From positions 15,208,303 through 15,272,302 of the forward strand of contig NC_092581.1 in the NCBI RefSeq assembly GCF_037975245.1: DNA of 64,000 bases, given 5' to 3'. The notes beneath the pieces are model-generated. The model was not told the DNA's origin, did not search any database, and saw only the letters and a program-made list of their open reading frames with translations. The position numbers and the translations under genes are program-made. Below are positions 32,031-46,496 of the stretch, piece after piece; position 1 is the first letter of the stretch, and the number at the start of each line of letters is the position of its first letter. Source of the DNA: Apostichopus japonicus (taxonomy: Eukaryota > Echinodermata > Holothuroidea > Aspidochirotida > Stichopodidae).

Positions 32031-34480
32031 CTATTGACCATTCATGACACAAATGCGTGGATTCTAACATTTCGAGTTTATTACATTCTACCCTGTCGGG
32101 GCACTCACGTCAAAGAAGAGTCACAGCCCTAATTAAGATATTGATATAGGTTATCAAATAAGTAAATGAGGCACGTATCCCAAGATTCGTGAACACTTTC
32201 AGTCAAGATATATATAGGCCTACCAACTTCATATTTTACTTTGTTTTCGGGTTGTGCCTGCAAAAATACTAATAAAGCGAGGAGGGTGGGGTGGGGGGGG
32301 GGGGGTTGCAAGCATACGGTGTCTTATGGATCATAACCAAGCAAAAGGTGTTAGATCGGCACTACCCTAAAGGATAAGTCAATCCGGGTATTGTAAATCT
32401 GATTAAATTAACTTAATCCGGAAACACACGCGGCAGCCGGAGACACACAGACATTTTTCACGTTCCAAACAAACACGAGTCCAAGTTCGAGTCCACAAAA
32501 AAAAGTGGACTCGAGTCCTAATAAGGAATCGAGTACTACAGCTCTATATGGCATAAGTGACCTTTCAGATCTTTTCGGCGGAAGGTCGAGGAAGAAAATC
32601 CGTTATGTATAACTGAAGCTGGTTAACAAGTTTACTTTACCATTGTGTTTACAATTCTACTGGAATGGTATGACAATATACCTGATGGTCACCCGCGTTA
32701 AAGCCATGCTCACCTGCCGGGCCCGTAGTCAGAGTGGGGGGGGGGGGGGGTATACGTCAGCCATCCTGTGGAAGGGTGTAAGGGGAGGGTGTCTCCTTTG
32801 AGATATTTTCGCTTGTCTTAATGAGCTTAGATGCCAAATGATGCAATTTTTTACCATCTTTTTTCCCCTACATTTGTATTTTTTTGTATAATAAAAAATA
32901 GTCAATTTCTAAATTCAAATGGAACATAAAAATGGAATGTTGAATATATCGGTCCAGTCTCCCTAATTACCAGATTGATCACAAAATGTAAGTGCCAGAA
33001 GGGAATATTTTTTTGAAAACAGACAGCTGTTATTTATCCACATTATTTTCATATATGACAAATAAAGTACTATCACCTGAATTAGTTCTATATGTGTATG
33101 AAGTCACGTTTGATAGCACAGTTTTCTCGTTTTAATTTTTAAATGAATAATAATAAATATTAATCTTATTTTTTCATTTTTGTCTCACATAGGAAACAAT
33201 TACATATATGTAGAAAAGGTAACACGGTGTCTTGTTCTCCTATCTACTGGGAACGAGAAAATTTTTTAATACTTGGATATTTTCGTTATAAATTATAAAC
33301 ATCGTATGTTCAAGTTCGTATGTTAAAGTCAATGGCTCTATTTTATTCTTGTTGTGTACTTTGTGAACGCCAGAGATCTCGGTTTACAAATTAATTCAGA
33401 TTTGATCAACCATATTTCCTTTGAATTTGTATTTCATTTAATGACTTTACCGGCACTAGATGCTCGCCGCCAGCAATTTATATATATAGTTTCCAATGCT
33501 ACAGCTTTTTGAAGGGATAAGGTTTCCGACCTATCTCAAGAATTTTCGAATCTACTGCGACCTCTTGGGAACTCAATGGTGAAGTTGAGAAGGTCTAGCC
33601 ATGACATAAATTTGTTTTTGATCACAGAAATCGAACCTGAAAGAGTGTGTACAACAAAATGTTTGCGGGTAGAATGTTTATTATTTTATTCACATTTTGA
33701 AGTTTTTAACCTTTAAGACAACTAAAGATTGATGGGAGAAGGTTATGCTTGAATGGTTCAGAGAATACGAACGCTTGACTATCATAAATATTAAATATTA
33801 CAGTCAACCAGAAAAGAATAAAAGTGAAACTTGAAAAAGTAATAACCAAAACCCGGATTAGTTCACAGAAAACTGCGAAACAGGAGAGATGTATGATGTT
33901 GTTAGATCGTTTGCTAACTCGGGTATACCAAATTGTTTTATCGCACAAATTAAAACATGTATTTTAAAGGATTCTATCTCCCTGACAAAATAAATTGGAG
34001 AGTAAGTACCAGACTTGTAGTGAGTCATAACACGTACTCGAGTACTCAAGGATAGTTACGGGTACTTGTAATCGCCATAATGGATTTGTACTCGTAATCG
34101 GACTTGTGCTCGAGGCCATTTGGAAATCAAGTATAGAAACTACTCGCACATATAGTCTTGTACTCGAATCCGTAACATTGTGCTGAAGTTCTACTTGTGC
34201 TGGTACTCATTCAACTTGTTGTACTCGTACTAAAAGTCTCAGGTTAGTACCTCTGGGAGAGTACAAATTTTGTAATGTAGTATAACGCTTAAGGTTGGAG
34301 GCAATTGTGGATTTCTTTAAGCACGGAGCCAAGATCAACGGTCACGTGGGTATTATTTTGAGTGATGATCTCCCCAATTCCTCCCCCGCCCCCCCCCGCC
34401 CCCTCTGCCCACTTCAACTCTCTTTCCGAGTGACCCTTACAGAAGGAATAATTGAAAATAACATAAATGTATGAACTCAC

Positions 34481-34594
34481 CGTTTTCCATTCAGGATGGA
34501 CATTATCCAAGGCAAGGTAACCTAGCAACGACGCAAAACACTCCTTTAGCCACAATTCGTCCCAGAATGATTGAGTGACCAGATTACTATACCA
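34481..34594 (-). CDS. M1 aminopeptidase exon 5 (third zinc ligand)
   Basis: A 114-bp phase 0-0 exon between acceptor TCTCTCCAG and donor ACG|GTGAGT. It encodes 38 residues with WYSNLVTQSFWDELWLKECF; the Glu of LKE is 18 residues past the second His of HELSH in exon 4, completing HExxHx18E. Usual N-E-G at this site is K-E-C here. It is the last exon before the 26-kb Polinton-bearing intron. Confidence 0.95.
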
Positions 34595-37500
34595 CTGGAG
34601 AGACAAAGCAAAAGATTAACATCAAATACTCATATACGCTATAGTGCTGATGCGATTTATTAATTATGGACACGTGTATCATTCGCAAGGCTATGCTTAC
34701 CAGAGCCGTAAGAGGGTATTTCTGGGTTTGGTTGTACACGGTTATTCGGTTGGGGTGCAGGTTCCCTCATTGCGACTTTACAGCACACGAACGTACTTTA
34801 AGTTAGAGAAAATACTTTGAAATTTCTTTGGTAAGTTTCCCGTGTGTTCTTTCATTGGCGACGATTTAGGGGGGGGGGGGCGTAAATATCGCACTTCTTC
34901 TTGTTCTTGTTATGGGGTTACTACTGCATTTCGTCTCCCTACCATCTCCAGCCCACCCACCCCCCCCCTCACCTTTTTGTGGTTTGAAGATATTAATTAA
35001 AGGTCACTAAAGAAGTGTTCCTCGCTCCAATCTGTAATTAATAATCTTAATCGAGACAACACAACTAAAAGACGCCCACACTATCATGTTAGTTTGTGTT
35101 TTCAATACGAAATGGCAAGCCTTCCTTAGTGGGGCGCAGGAAAATATTGCTCGTGGATCGCATTTTTGCCCACATTATGTTTAAGCCCGAGGATGACATT
35201 CATTTAGGCTCCATATCAGTTACATTTCTCCTCCCCCCCCCCCACCACCCCCTCCTTTTTTGAGAAGTGAATCGACGTACATTTGCAAAGGAGAGTACAT
35301 CCTTTAGAACAACATGGGGAGTGGGGGGGAGTAAAAGACAAAAATGTGAAAACAATGTTCGCGCGTTTTAGTCTTGCGGAGCGATCTTTCATTTTCGCTT
35401 AAATAGAACGAATTGTTGCAGGCTGTAGAATGATAACACACAATTGACTCATTCCTCAAAGAATCCTGCAAATAATCCAGGGTCCTGGTAAACAGTTTTA
35501 TTCGTCCCTGGTAAACGTATTGCCATCGCTTGCAATAGTCGCTTGGGCTTTTGAGTTTACATTTGTTATTCTCTCTTCCGGCAGCGCGGTCTCCCATTTT
35601 GTTTAAACTCGAATTTGAAATGAAACTTTATAGGAAGTAAGACAGACGGCAAAGGAAGCTTTCTTTCCTACTTCTTCTTTTTCCTTTTCTTCTTCTTTTT
35701 CTTCTTCTTCTTCTTTATACCAGCCTTGAAAAAGGAAATCTCTTTCAAGAAAAAAAATTCCAATATTGAGTCAATTTATCGGTTCGTTTCGTAAGTAAAA
35801 TTGATCTGTTAGAAAAGCGACGTTTTCATGAGTGGCAAATCAGTTGCTTTTTATCAAGCAAACGGCCTTCCATAAGAATGTATTCAGGGCATTTCCTTCC
35901 GGTCTTGCGGGGAATAAATTAACGAAAAACGAAGGCAACCCTCTTTCTCTTTGAATAGGAAATGTTGTACTTGTAATACAACGGGTGTCAAAGATAAACT
36001 TTTGTCGCTGTTGATTCGCTCAAAGAAAGAAAATACAAAGAGAGATGGGGGGAGACAAAGAAGTCAAGTCGATTACAAGAACAAGAGAAAAATTGAGGTT
36101 GAAGCTTTCGATTCTGTTTTGATTGTAATCTCTGATTGTTAACACAAAGTGACGCATGATTTCTCCAACCAATCACTACCGGTTTTCAAGGCTATATAAG
36201 CGTAAGCTGGCGATCGTGTTATGCGTACTGTCACGCACAATTTATTGTCAGATGGGATTTTTGTTTTTGTTTTTCATAATCTAGATTAAAAATGAATATT
36301 TTACACTCCATAAAGTATCAAGGATGGTGCAACACACATGTGTATAGTTTTATCCCGCACGATTAATATCGACATTAATAAATTACACAACAATTCACAG
36401 CACATCAGAATATCATGTGCAGACAGAATTGTGTCACACCTCCCACAACACACATGCCATCACCATCGCACAAAATCCCGTTTTCCTCTTGTGAGGAATC
36501 AAAACTTGTAAATTAACTATTTTAGAAATCTCTCTGAGGTCTCAAAAGAATCTTTGGTTACAACATGAATGCTTGAACAAATCCCAATCTATGAGAGAAA
36601 AAACTCGTTTTGCATCACAGTATGCTAAATAGTAATAAACTTGTTATTCTAAACCAATGTAGGTATGTTCAACTTTCACAAAGGCGTATACGCAAGCTAT
36701 ACTCAGACAATGTTAATGTTTTTATTTTTGAGGGGCGGGGGGGGGGGGTAGCTTTCACGCACAGTAAAGACCTTATAATGACATAACGTTTCCCACTGTT
36801 TTGACGAGGTGTTAAGTCAAACGTTTGTTGTGTTTTAAATAACTATATGCAATAATGCAAAAGATTTGAAAGCTTTTCATCTTGGGATTATCATCAAATT
36901 CCCTCGGTTCGTCAATATTTCATATATATTAATATATAATCCCAAGGGCAGCGGGCAAAGAGAATTGTTCGCGCCAATAATTCTCAAACGTCGCTGTGTG
37001 CCCATTTGCGTGTGACGCATGCCAACAAAAATGAAAACGAAAAACAAGCAAAAAACAAAGCAAATTTTTTTTTTTAGAAAGGTGGTAATTCACCAATGTG
37101 CTTCTAGTGTAATGCAAGGGGTATATTGCGTTATCACTCAGCAGTGTATAGTGTGTGTAAGATACTAGTTAAATGTGATTCCGAATTTCTTAAAGAAATG
37201 TAGGGCAAAAGTTATAAAAGTCCTTCCACAGTCATTATATAGAACAGAATGTAAGAATATCATAAACAAAAAACACAGGATGGGTAAAGGAATGATATTG
37301 TCACAGGTTGCCACATATAGGCACGTTGTGTTTAGCTGAAAGGTCGAAAGCGCTTTTACAAAGTATTTGGAACAAAATTACACTTTGATAGCAAATGAAA
37401 AATTTGAGAGGACCGTTTTGATTGAAATTGTTGTCAATTTAATTTACGTTTGATGTCATAGTAATCGAAAACAGATTATACTAGCGAGATTAATGGGATG

Positions 37501-38000
37501 AAATGTAAAACGGAAATTACTGGCTGATATAATGTCCAATTGCCTTCTTCTGTTATCAGCTATAATTGGAATCCTTTGGAAAATTGAGATATGCAGACAG
37601 TATCTTTAGATGTCCCCAACACATAATGCAAGTTTTTGGTTTTTTTAATTAATTTTTGTTATTTTTGTTCACACTGTCCGGCACTAAAACCCGCCTAACA
37701 TGCAACTCATATGCTCAGGGTTTAAGTTTACTTTCAAATAATAATAAAGGAAATATGAAACGTTTGAAACGGTTGAAATCTTTGGGGGGGGGGGTGGGAA
37801 GGGGGCTGCGGAATATGAATAACTCGGGAAAGGTGACTGGGCGACAACATTAAGAGTAAACATGGAACATAAGTTAATCGCTAATACTAAGCGATTACGA
37901 TCGTGTTCAATCTAAATTTCAATAATATACTTGGAAGGTTTAGTTAACATAAAAAACAAAAGAGTTTCAATTGGTTTATCCCAATTTAATTGGCACACAC

Positions 38001-38060
38001 AAGCGCCCCTACAGACCATTCTCGCCCCCCCTCTGACCAGTACCCCTAGCTCCGCCACTG
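38001..38060 (-). mobile_element. hAT MITE end fragment
   Basis: On minus it starts CAGTGGCGGAGCTAGGGG and matches about 60 bp of the end of the nested MITEs at 1817 and 11683; the rest is missing. Confidence 0.8.
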
Positions 38061-38644
38061 TTCCCTCCCCTCAAAGAAAATTAGACCGTTTTGATGTCCC
38101 GTCCCCAGGCTCCAAGCTTAAACACAGACATGCGCTCGCATTTGGTACCGACAAAGATTCCTTTACTCCGGTTTTTGTCAGATCTGCACAGGAATTTTCT
38201 TCATATGTATCATTCATACTTTTTTCTTTTCTTTTTTTAATTATGTTTAGGCCCGCATTTTCATGATTGATTAAACCCGTGTCGCGGATCGCCTCATAAA
38301 GTAAACAGAATCATTCATTAAACGTTATTCACGCTGATGACTTTTGTACATGGTACTGTCGTCACCAGAAAGTTTCCATTTGCTCTATTTAATTTAGTTC
38401 CCTTAGTCTCTTCTTGAAATGTGAAGCATTTGGAATGTTAATTAGCACAACAATCAACGTACTATTAAAAATGACAGAAAGGTTTAATATACTTTTTGAG
38501 AAAAAGTCACCCAGGAAAGAACCTGGGCACGAAAACCAAAACTACCGAACGACTGATCCGCTCTCAACCCCAGTCCCCTTGCATCGGGACTGTAACTGTG
38601 TGTGTGATCATCGTCGGGTGTGCATCACCATTCCCCTCGAAAGG

Positions 38645-38685
38645 GAACAGATACTACACATGATCTTAGCCAAAAGGCCGAGAAG
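38645..38685 (-). pseudogene. U2 snRNA 5'-domain-like fragment
   Basis: On minus it reads CTTCTCGGCCTTTTGGCTAA followed by GATCATGTGTAGTATCTGTTC, one mismatch from conserved metazoan U2 snRNA over 41 nt, including the GTAGTA branch-site recognition sequence. The next bases depart from U2: there is no stem-loop II or Sm site. Downstream (38570-38644) lie three possible short hairpins. A U2 pseudogene or U2-headed retroposon chimera is more likely than a working gene. Confidence 0.75.
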
Positions 38686-39047
38686 GTTTAATATTGGTCA
38701 CGTGTTTTCAAATTTCAACAAGGCATTTCATTAAATTGTTTTTCCTTATGGAGACAAAGTAAACAAAAAAACTTGTGTTAATATTCGTCAAGACCTGGTG
38801 GGTTAGAATTCATAGCTAATTGGTTTTGATAACTTGTTAAAGCTGTTTAACAAATTAAAACTTGAAGACAATCCTACGAACTTATAACATGTCTTGATCA
38901 TTCTATCTTCTGTTGTCAATTCTGTTAACAATATATTTGCACATGCTATTTTGTTACAGTCCGTTATAGCTTATGAATATTAATGAGTTAGCTTGTATAA
39001 TGCTTTCAGTATGTTTCTTTATAACTATTAATAACAATTAATTATTA

Positions 39048-39371
<324 letters not shown>

Positions 39372-42300
39372 CCGTCCGGGCCATGTACCGATATAAATAA
39401 AGTATACCTATAGGTAAAGTAGTTATGATGGACACTAGCAATAAGTAAAAAAAAAAAAAAAAAAAAAGATATTTATTCTCTATACTAAACCCGATAGAAC
39501 AATAAGTTTCAAATAAGTTAAAAAGATGAATATAAAGAAAAAGAAGGAGAAATGAAATACTAAACCTAAGTAAAACCCACAAACTAGGTTAGGGGTGGGG
39601 GTGGGGTGGGGGACGGGGGGTTAACAAGAGGTTGATATCATATTTCTCATTTAAACATACGACAAGTAACCGTCTTCATGTACACTCTTTGATCATCAAA
39701 GAGCATATTTTTGTAAATACACATCTTTTTGATTTGATTTAAACAAGTGGCCTCTTTCTCTTTTAACAATTTTACCTCAAAGTTGTCAGTTAGTTGTTGC
39801 TTTAGAATTCAAATATTCCATCATGCAACCATAATGAGGTCGAGGTGAATCCATATATAGTATTAAATTATACATAATATTTTTTTTATATGTCCAGTCA
39901 AGTTTCAAGACAAGCCTCTCCCATCAACCCTACTCTCCGTCGTTTTCCGATCACCCACCCCCCCCCCCGTTGGACATTTGTACCAAGATGCAATTTGCTT
40001 TATTGACTGAGGACTGGAGTAGGAAAAAGTGGGCGTTGTTGTGGAAGGAGCGGGGATATAGGGTTATCAACGTATGGCAATTTATACTGCTCTCTGTTTT
40101 AGGGAGGGGGTGAATTAAAAGTAATGGCAACTGATAATAACACCTCCATATGACACCAAAATAATTTTAACTTATAATACACTCAAGCAATTCCTTTCCA
40201 CTCTTTAAACAATGCACTTTCCACAACCGCCCTCGTTAAAACGTAATACCTATATTAATATTTAATATAGAAGGAGATGGAGAAATACTGTCGTATGTTG
40301 CTAAATCTGTAGTAACTAGCACGCAAACATGTATCCGGCCAAAGGCGAGCTCGTTCCCTACATGAATAATCTACATTATAGAAATCTGAAACGGTTAACA
40401 GAATATATAGCTTATAGGGATATCGTGTATACATATTCATGTATATATACAGACCTAGATGACGAAATAGGGTCTATATATACTAATCCACTGCTTCCGT
40501 CCTCTCAAACAATACCCACTCTGTTACCCTGTGTACAACGTGTCCACGCCCCCCCCCCCCCCGACCCTTACTTCCACTCGGAGAAAAACGATCAGTCGGG
40601 AGTTTGTTTCCTTCAAAATCTAAATGTATTTATTAACAAAACCATGCTTTAAGACGAAGTTTTAAGTCTAATTTGTAGTTTAAATATGCCTCAGAACGAA
40701 CCATCTGACAATATGATTCGTCTAAACTTTGATTTCATTTTCTGGGGGAGCCCCCCCCCCCCCCAATCTCCCCTACATGGTAGCCCCATTAAACTAACCC
40801 ACAACCACACTGCTATTACATACAAAGTTTTAATCCACCTACACCCCCGTACATAAAGGTTCCTTCCCTCTTCCAAAGTCAATCGGTGGAAGTTGGAATT
40901 TTACCCCTCCCCCCCCCACACCTTTGAAGACCTGTGCACTTCCGCTTTCAAGAAACTAAACTTTCAATATCATTCAATAGAAACAGAAACAGAAAACTAG
41001 AATGAAATGATAAATATGTATCATTGCAATTTTTATTCTGTGTCGTTGTTTGTTACCTCTATGAATATAATTACGCTACATTAAATATCATTAAATAACT
41101 GTTGTGGACCCAAGATCTGCTAGACGATCTTGCTGAGAAAACTATTACTATGAATGCCGACAAGAGTTGTTGCCGTTAGAAATTAATTAAGAATGATTCT
41201 TAATCCATGGAATTAAAATGTTATTAGTATAGTGAATGACTTAGGGCTCTGAACTATGAATTATGCAGTCAGCTTCTAAAAAAAACAATATAATTCCCGA
41301 GCTTGATTATATACTCATGACACAGACGGAAACGATGGTTGCTTAGCAACGATGACATCACAATGTGTCGTAGCCATGCCGTTGGGAAGGTCGGGAGTTT
41401 TGCGTGTAAAAGATTTTGCGCACAGAGTAATACGCCAGTTAAGATGGCGTCATCTAAAAGCTGGATCTCATAGATTTAAAAGATTAAAGCTTTATGCAAA
41501 AGGCATATCTTGTTGATTTTTACAGTACAAATTTTCGTTGGTTAAATTAGTTTGCTTAAAAAAGATTGTCCGATACGATTATGATTCGATATTTGTTTCT
41601 TAGAGATTTGTAAACATACATTTCTGTTGACAGCAAGTACGAAATATCTCCTTTTCCATAATAACGAAAAAAGGTCGTACAAGATTGCTAATTAGGTGAG
41701 ACATGAATCCACTTGAACTGGTAGAACAATGCAGTATAAGGTTCGTAAGTTTAAAACGTGATGTCACTCGTGAAATAGAAAACAAAACTTGTGTTTGGTC
41801 TACATTTCTGCCTTTTAACATTCGTATCGGTTTCTGTTGGAAGTTCAAGTAGGTTGAGTTTAAGTATCTGTTTCAAAGCAGAATTTATTGCAGTCTTATT
41901 GTTGTTAAAATAATTCTGGCCTCATTTTGTCATGATGTTTGTTGTTGTTGACATATTGTAATCAAGAATGGTGACAGTTGATTTATGTTTGTCTCAGTCT
42001 TTTTTTAAATACCAGTTACAAATATTGACACCCACGACTAGTCAGTGTCAACGTATCGAATGATCGAAGTTCCCAACGAGGCGTATATACGCACACAGTA
42101 CGCAAAGCATCGAGTTAGTAGTGCGTACGTAACCTTCCTGAAAGTTGGCGTTTGCATGAAGTTGCGCATTATATACGTCCTATAATTTTTTTTTTCATTC
42201 TTGCCGAATATGAATTAAATAAGACACATATCGATAAAGTACATTTCATTAGAGACAGGGAGAACTATGTGGCTTGTAGGCGGGCGGACTGGGGCATAAA

Positions 42301-43392
42301 TAGACAACTATACCGGCTCAGTTATCGAACTCGAGGTGTTGGGGCGTTGAAACGAGGGGGAATTTTGGCGCCCTCGGACGATACTATAACTTTCGCCAAG
42401 AAGAGGAAACCGGCGCCTTGAGTCCAGAAAGCGGTGGGGGGGGGGGGGGGCAGAAAGCAATGAACCTCAAACTGGCAGTGCAGTGTTCCATTGTAAGAGA
42501 GTTGCATTACTTGATATTATACTCGCTCGGAAATATTGCACTGATTCTGGCCTATATACCCAAAGTGATTCTCTTGAAAATATGAGTATGGTTACGTCAT
42601 TATTATGTATGAGGCACAGGGAAACAAAGTAATGATGCTATATTACGTCTTCTAATAGCTTTGAATTTCAAGATATCTTCGGACTGTTAGCTATATACGT
42701 CCATGCTCTTTTACATGTCATAAAAAAGGGAAGTTCCGACGTTTTAATGTTATTCACAGCAATTGTAGCCATTTTGTTTTCTTGTAACCACAGCAACTTT
42801 TCACACACATAATACATAAAACGCCAATCATTTCATACAACGGAAACATACTCACAAATGTAAATAGAATTGAAAAATATTAGAACGTCTTTATGATCAA
42901 AGAAAAGAAGAAAAAGAAACATCAGAAGAGCACAATTTAAGTCTGTTTTACATCGATTTTTTTTCAAAAATCTTAATTTGTGAAAACGCTCTTCTGTGCA
43001 TTTTGGGTCAAAATAACAAACGCTAATCGATAGTCGATATTTCGCTCTTTCATAGTTCTTTGCTTTCGGTTGTGAAATCTGTCACTCAAACTTGTTTTTC
43101 TTAAATACCTCGGAACTGTACTTACAATCACGATTTCACTGCAGGAACGAAATGAAAATTTGTACAATTTAATCATGTTTCATGAGGGAGGGGGGGGGGG
43201 GAAGGAGCGGGTATAGGCGCTGATTCCCCCCGAGTTTATGATGGGGGCCTCTGACGGGTGGAAAAGAATTGTCGACCCTGACTGGGGGGTGTCTTGGTTC
43301 TTTGTGGATATATGTGTGGATAAGTTAATACGCAACGGACGTGCATGAAACCTCTATATATTTTACCGTCATTATCATGAACATGTCTGAAC

Positions 43393-43396
<4 letters not shown>

Positions 43397-43455
<59 letters not shown>
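43397..43455. repeat. (TA)n microsatellite next to exon 4
   Basis: About 59 bp of TA, 43 bp from the exon 4 donor in the direction of transcription. Confidence 0.95.
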
Positions 43456-43458
<3 letters not shown>

Positions 43459-43497
43459 ATCAACGGTATCATCACAACTCGTGACTATTTCACTTAC

Positions 43498-43652
43498 TTG
43501 GTGGCTCAATTCATGCGCAATGACAAAAAGCGATGCGTGCAGGTCCAACGTTGAAATTTTTTCTGTATTTATCGCTAGGTGTTTCTCCTTTAACGTTATT
43601 AAACCCCAGTTCTCCATTCCTGCGGGAATAAGCTCAGGTAGCCCGATCAAAT
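43498..43652 (-). CDS. M1 aminopeptidase exon 4 (substrate and zinc motif)
   Basis: A 155-bp exon entered in phase 1 (acceptor TTTCCACAG) and left in phase 0 (donor CAA|GTAAGT). It encodes LIGLPELIPAGMENWGLITL and, at the end, LFVIAHELSHQ. HELSH is the zinc-binding HExxH. The exopeptidase motif, normally GAMEN, reads AGMEN here, which is worth checking as an altered substrate-binding site. Confidence 0.96.
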
Positions 43653-46119
43653 CTGTGGAAATGATAACTTGTGTACATCAAGATATGCAGATAGGAAGTT
43701 GGCGTTAAACTTTAATCAGGCTATATATAAGGATCGAGGGACAACGTGCACATTACTGGTAGCTTTGACGGGAACACAATATAACAGCAAATTCCCGGTG
43801 TAGAAGTGAAAACAAAAGCTCATACCAGAAGGAAGGCAAAGATAAATAACGTAGTTCACAAGTCAAATGTTTCCCTAAATACCAACAAGAGAGGAACATA
43901 TTTTATTGCATTCGGGTATATTTTACATTTAGTTCTCTTCGAACTAATAAATTAATTAATTAATAGGAAGGAATTTTAGTTTGGTTAATTACAATCCTCT
44001 TTTGGTAGTTAAATTTCGGGGAAAAAAAGGTTTCAAAATTGGACAAATTGTCGACAAAAGACAAAATAAAAACCCATTTACTGAGGTAGTAATTTGACCG
44101 TTAAAAAACCTACATACAACGTTTGACATCCCCCCCCCCCCAAAAAAAAATAACGATGCCGCTAACAATGTTTAGCAAATTATGTCCCCTTTATGTCAGT
44201 ACTTTAACAGGCCTCTTGAATTTCACTCGAGAAGGAAACTTAAACTGACTTTAAATAATAACGGGCCCCATTTTGACTGAGTGCCACGTTCATTTTGGTT
44301 ATAGACTGTCTTCACTTACATACAGTCGAAATGAACTGACTTGCGTTTATATACCTCTATCAAACTATTCCCAATTTTACCTATATATAAAAAGGAATAG
44401 AAACCATGCATTATTTCTCGCTAAACCATCTAGGTATAAACGGGTATATTTTCATAGCTTTATATATAATAGATATACAAAATTCACAAGTTGATGAAAA
44501 TACGTAAGAGTATGCCTGTCAGGTGTCAACATAATACCGATCGGATGTTGTGTTCTAGAGAATTACATCATTTTGTCAAAAGGGAAAAAAAAATAGCCAG
44601 AAACCTAAAGGAAAAGAAAAAGCAAACAACGAAGCAGGATTGTGGTCTTAACTTCGTTTAGTGACGAAAAAAATATGAAAATCTTTTAAAATATTCTTTT
44701 TATAATTTAATCTTAAGTGTTTAATATTCATACGAAAGAATAGAAAGGAGGACGATTTTGAGCTCAAGTAATTTGGATATCGAAATGACCGTCTTTCAAG
44801 GATACATACCGCTGTTCTATATAACATTATTAATGATATTATGTTAAAATTAAGTATAATGTTATAACCGCCACATTACAGCGACCTTTAAATTTACTCC
44901 ATGCACGATTTGAGAAGGATCCATAAAACAAAGTTTCGGACAGATTCTTGATTTTTTGGCAAACCAATCGTGGAATTTTTCTTGTATTTTTTGCCCCCTG
45001 TTTAGTCGAGCAACCGAATAATTAATATTCGCCCATGCTGCAACTAACCCAAGACAACATGTCATGTTTTGCAAATATACAAGTAGGAAATTGCAGGTCA
45101 AGGTAAATTCCAAGTCATCTGTTTTGATTTCTGTGGAATTTCGAACAAAATGGAACAATGTCATTTCTACTCCCTCTCCACCTCTCCACCTCTCCACCTC
45201 TCTATCTCTCTATCTCTCTATCTCTCCACCTCTCCACCTCTCTATCTCTCCACCTCTCCACCTCTCTATCTCTCCACCTCTCCACCTCTCCACCTCTCCA
45301 CCTCTCCACCTCTCCACCTCTCCACCTCTCTATCTCTCCACCTCTCCACCTCTCCACCTCTCTATCTCTCCACCTCTCCACCTCTCCACCTCTCTATCTC
45401 TCCACCTCTCCACCTCTCCATCTCTCTATCTCTCCACCTCTCCACCTCTCTATCTCTCCACCTCTCCACTTCTCTACCTCTCTCCACATCCACCTCTCTA
45501 TATCCACCTTTCTCTCTGTTAACGGAAAGGAATACTTGGCTATATATGCAGGAGGGAAACAAGTAACAATTTTCTGTTATTTCGTCATAGTCATATGCCA
45601 AATGTTAATATGTATAATAAATTATATCAACGAAATCAACATGTGCGAGAGTAGGCGTCTCGGTGGGCACATACCAGCTTATACAGACGGCCTCTTTGTC
45701 TACTTCTTTAACTTATATACTTATAACATCTGATGTCACAATTTACTTGCGAATATTTTTGTCATCTTTCCTTAGTTTTGCCACCCTCTTACTGGAGTGT
45801 TGTTCTAAATTTATAAGTTTGAGTGATTATGTCACCGACTTTTCATGAGAAACTTTTAATTGGATATAGTGTAGGCCATATAATAGGGTATAGATTGTGC
45901 ATGGTGCTGCTAACAGTGTCGTGGCTCAACGTGAATGTCACTACTGGTGGTTGTGTTCCAAAGGGAGATAAAACGAGAGACATCGTTAGTCCATACACAG
46001 GCCCGGAGGCAGTGTTCAAATTATGAGGAGGAGGGGGGGGGGGCACGAATATTGACTGATGCCCATGATGGGAGAGTCCAAGGGGAGGGGTGAAGTTTAA
46101 TCTCCCTATATCAACTCAC
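43653..46119 (-). other. Intron 3 of the aminopeptidase gene
   Basis: 2.5 kb with the CTCTCCAC minisatellite at 45168-45500, a C-run near 44130 and a G-run near 46027. The open frames over the minisatellite are repeat artefacts. Confidence 0.8.
45168..45500 (+). repeat. 8-bp pyrimidine minisatellite (CTCTCCAC / CTCTCTAT)
   Basis: About 40 units of two interspersed variants. All three plus frames are open through it because of its composition. Confidence 0.95.
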
Positions 46120-46240
46120 CAAGTTTAGGCAGTGGGTATCGGAACCCGCTGTATTCTTCAAGAAAAAGAAATTGTTTCTCTGCCTCTAAGAAGGCAAGGT
46201 CGGTATCATTGATAACCTCCTCCCGACACCAGACTCTCAG
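46120..46240 (-). CDS. M1 aminopeptidase exon 3
   Basis: A 121-bp exon between acceptor TTTCTTTCTCAG and donor CTTG|GTGAGT, phase 0 to 1. It encodes LRVWCREEVINDTDLAFLEA and ends YSGFRYPLPKL, the family's short stretch (YPLPK) just before the GAMEN region. Confidence 0.94.
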
Positions 46241-46496
46241 CTGAGAAAGAAACAGATAAAGGGGTTGAAAAGAAGAAAGGGGTTAATAAATTACCTAAAA
46301 TGATTCTGTGATTTATCTTTCATACCGAGTCAACACCGTACACACACACAACCAGTTGAAAGGTTCAGGTTTTACTTTGTATATGCATTAAATTAGTAAT
46401 ACCACATTTCCCAACCTTTCCCGTGTACTACCCCCTCAACACTCCACCACGCCCAACCCCTTTTTGGCTAAGTTGCTGATAAACTTATTCACTCAC
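46241..46496 (-). other. Intron 2 of the aminopeptidase gene
   Basis: A short 256-bp intron with nothing else visible. Confidence 0.9.

Larger units (their letters stand above)
29346..34480 (-). other. Intron 5, segment right of the Polinton
   Basis: Contains SINE-like copies, the paralogous host repeat (30530-31000), purine-rich low-complexity DNA (31350-31670), a 35-bp tandem repeat (31891-32030) and several G-runs. A degenerate TACTCG-rich patch lies at about 34020-34230. No gene is visible. Confidence 0.75.

Noticed and set aside
38570-38685. Working U2 snRNA gene
   Set aside because: Only the first ~41 nt are U2; stem-loop II and the Sm site are missing.
45064-45733. Overlapping Ser/Pro/Leu/His-rich frames in all plus frames
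   Set aside because: An 8-bp minisatellite without stops in any frame; not genes.
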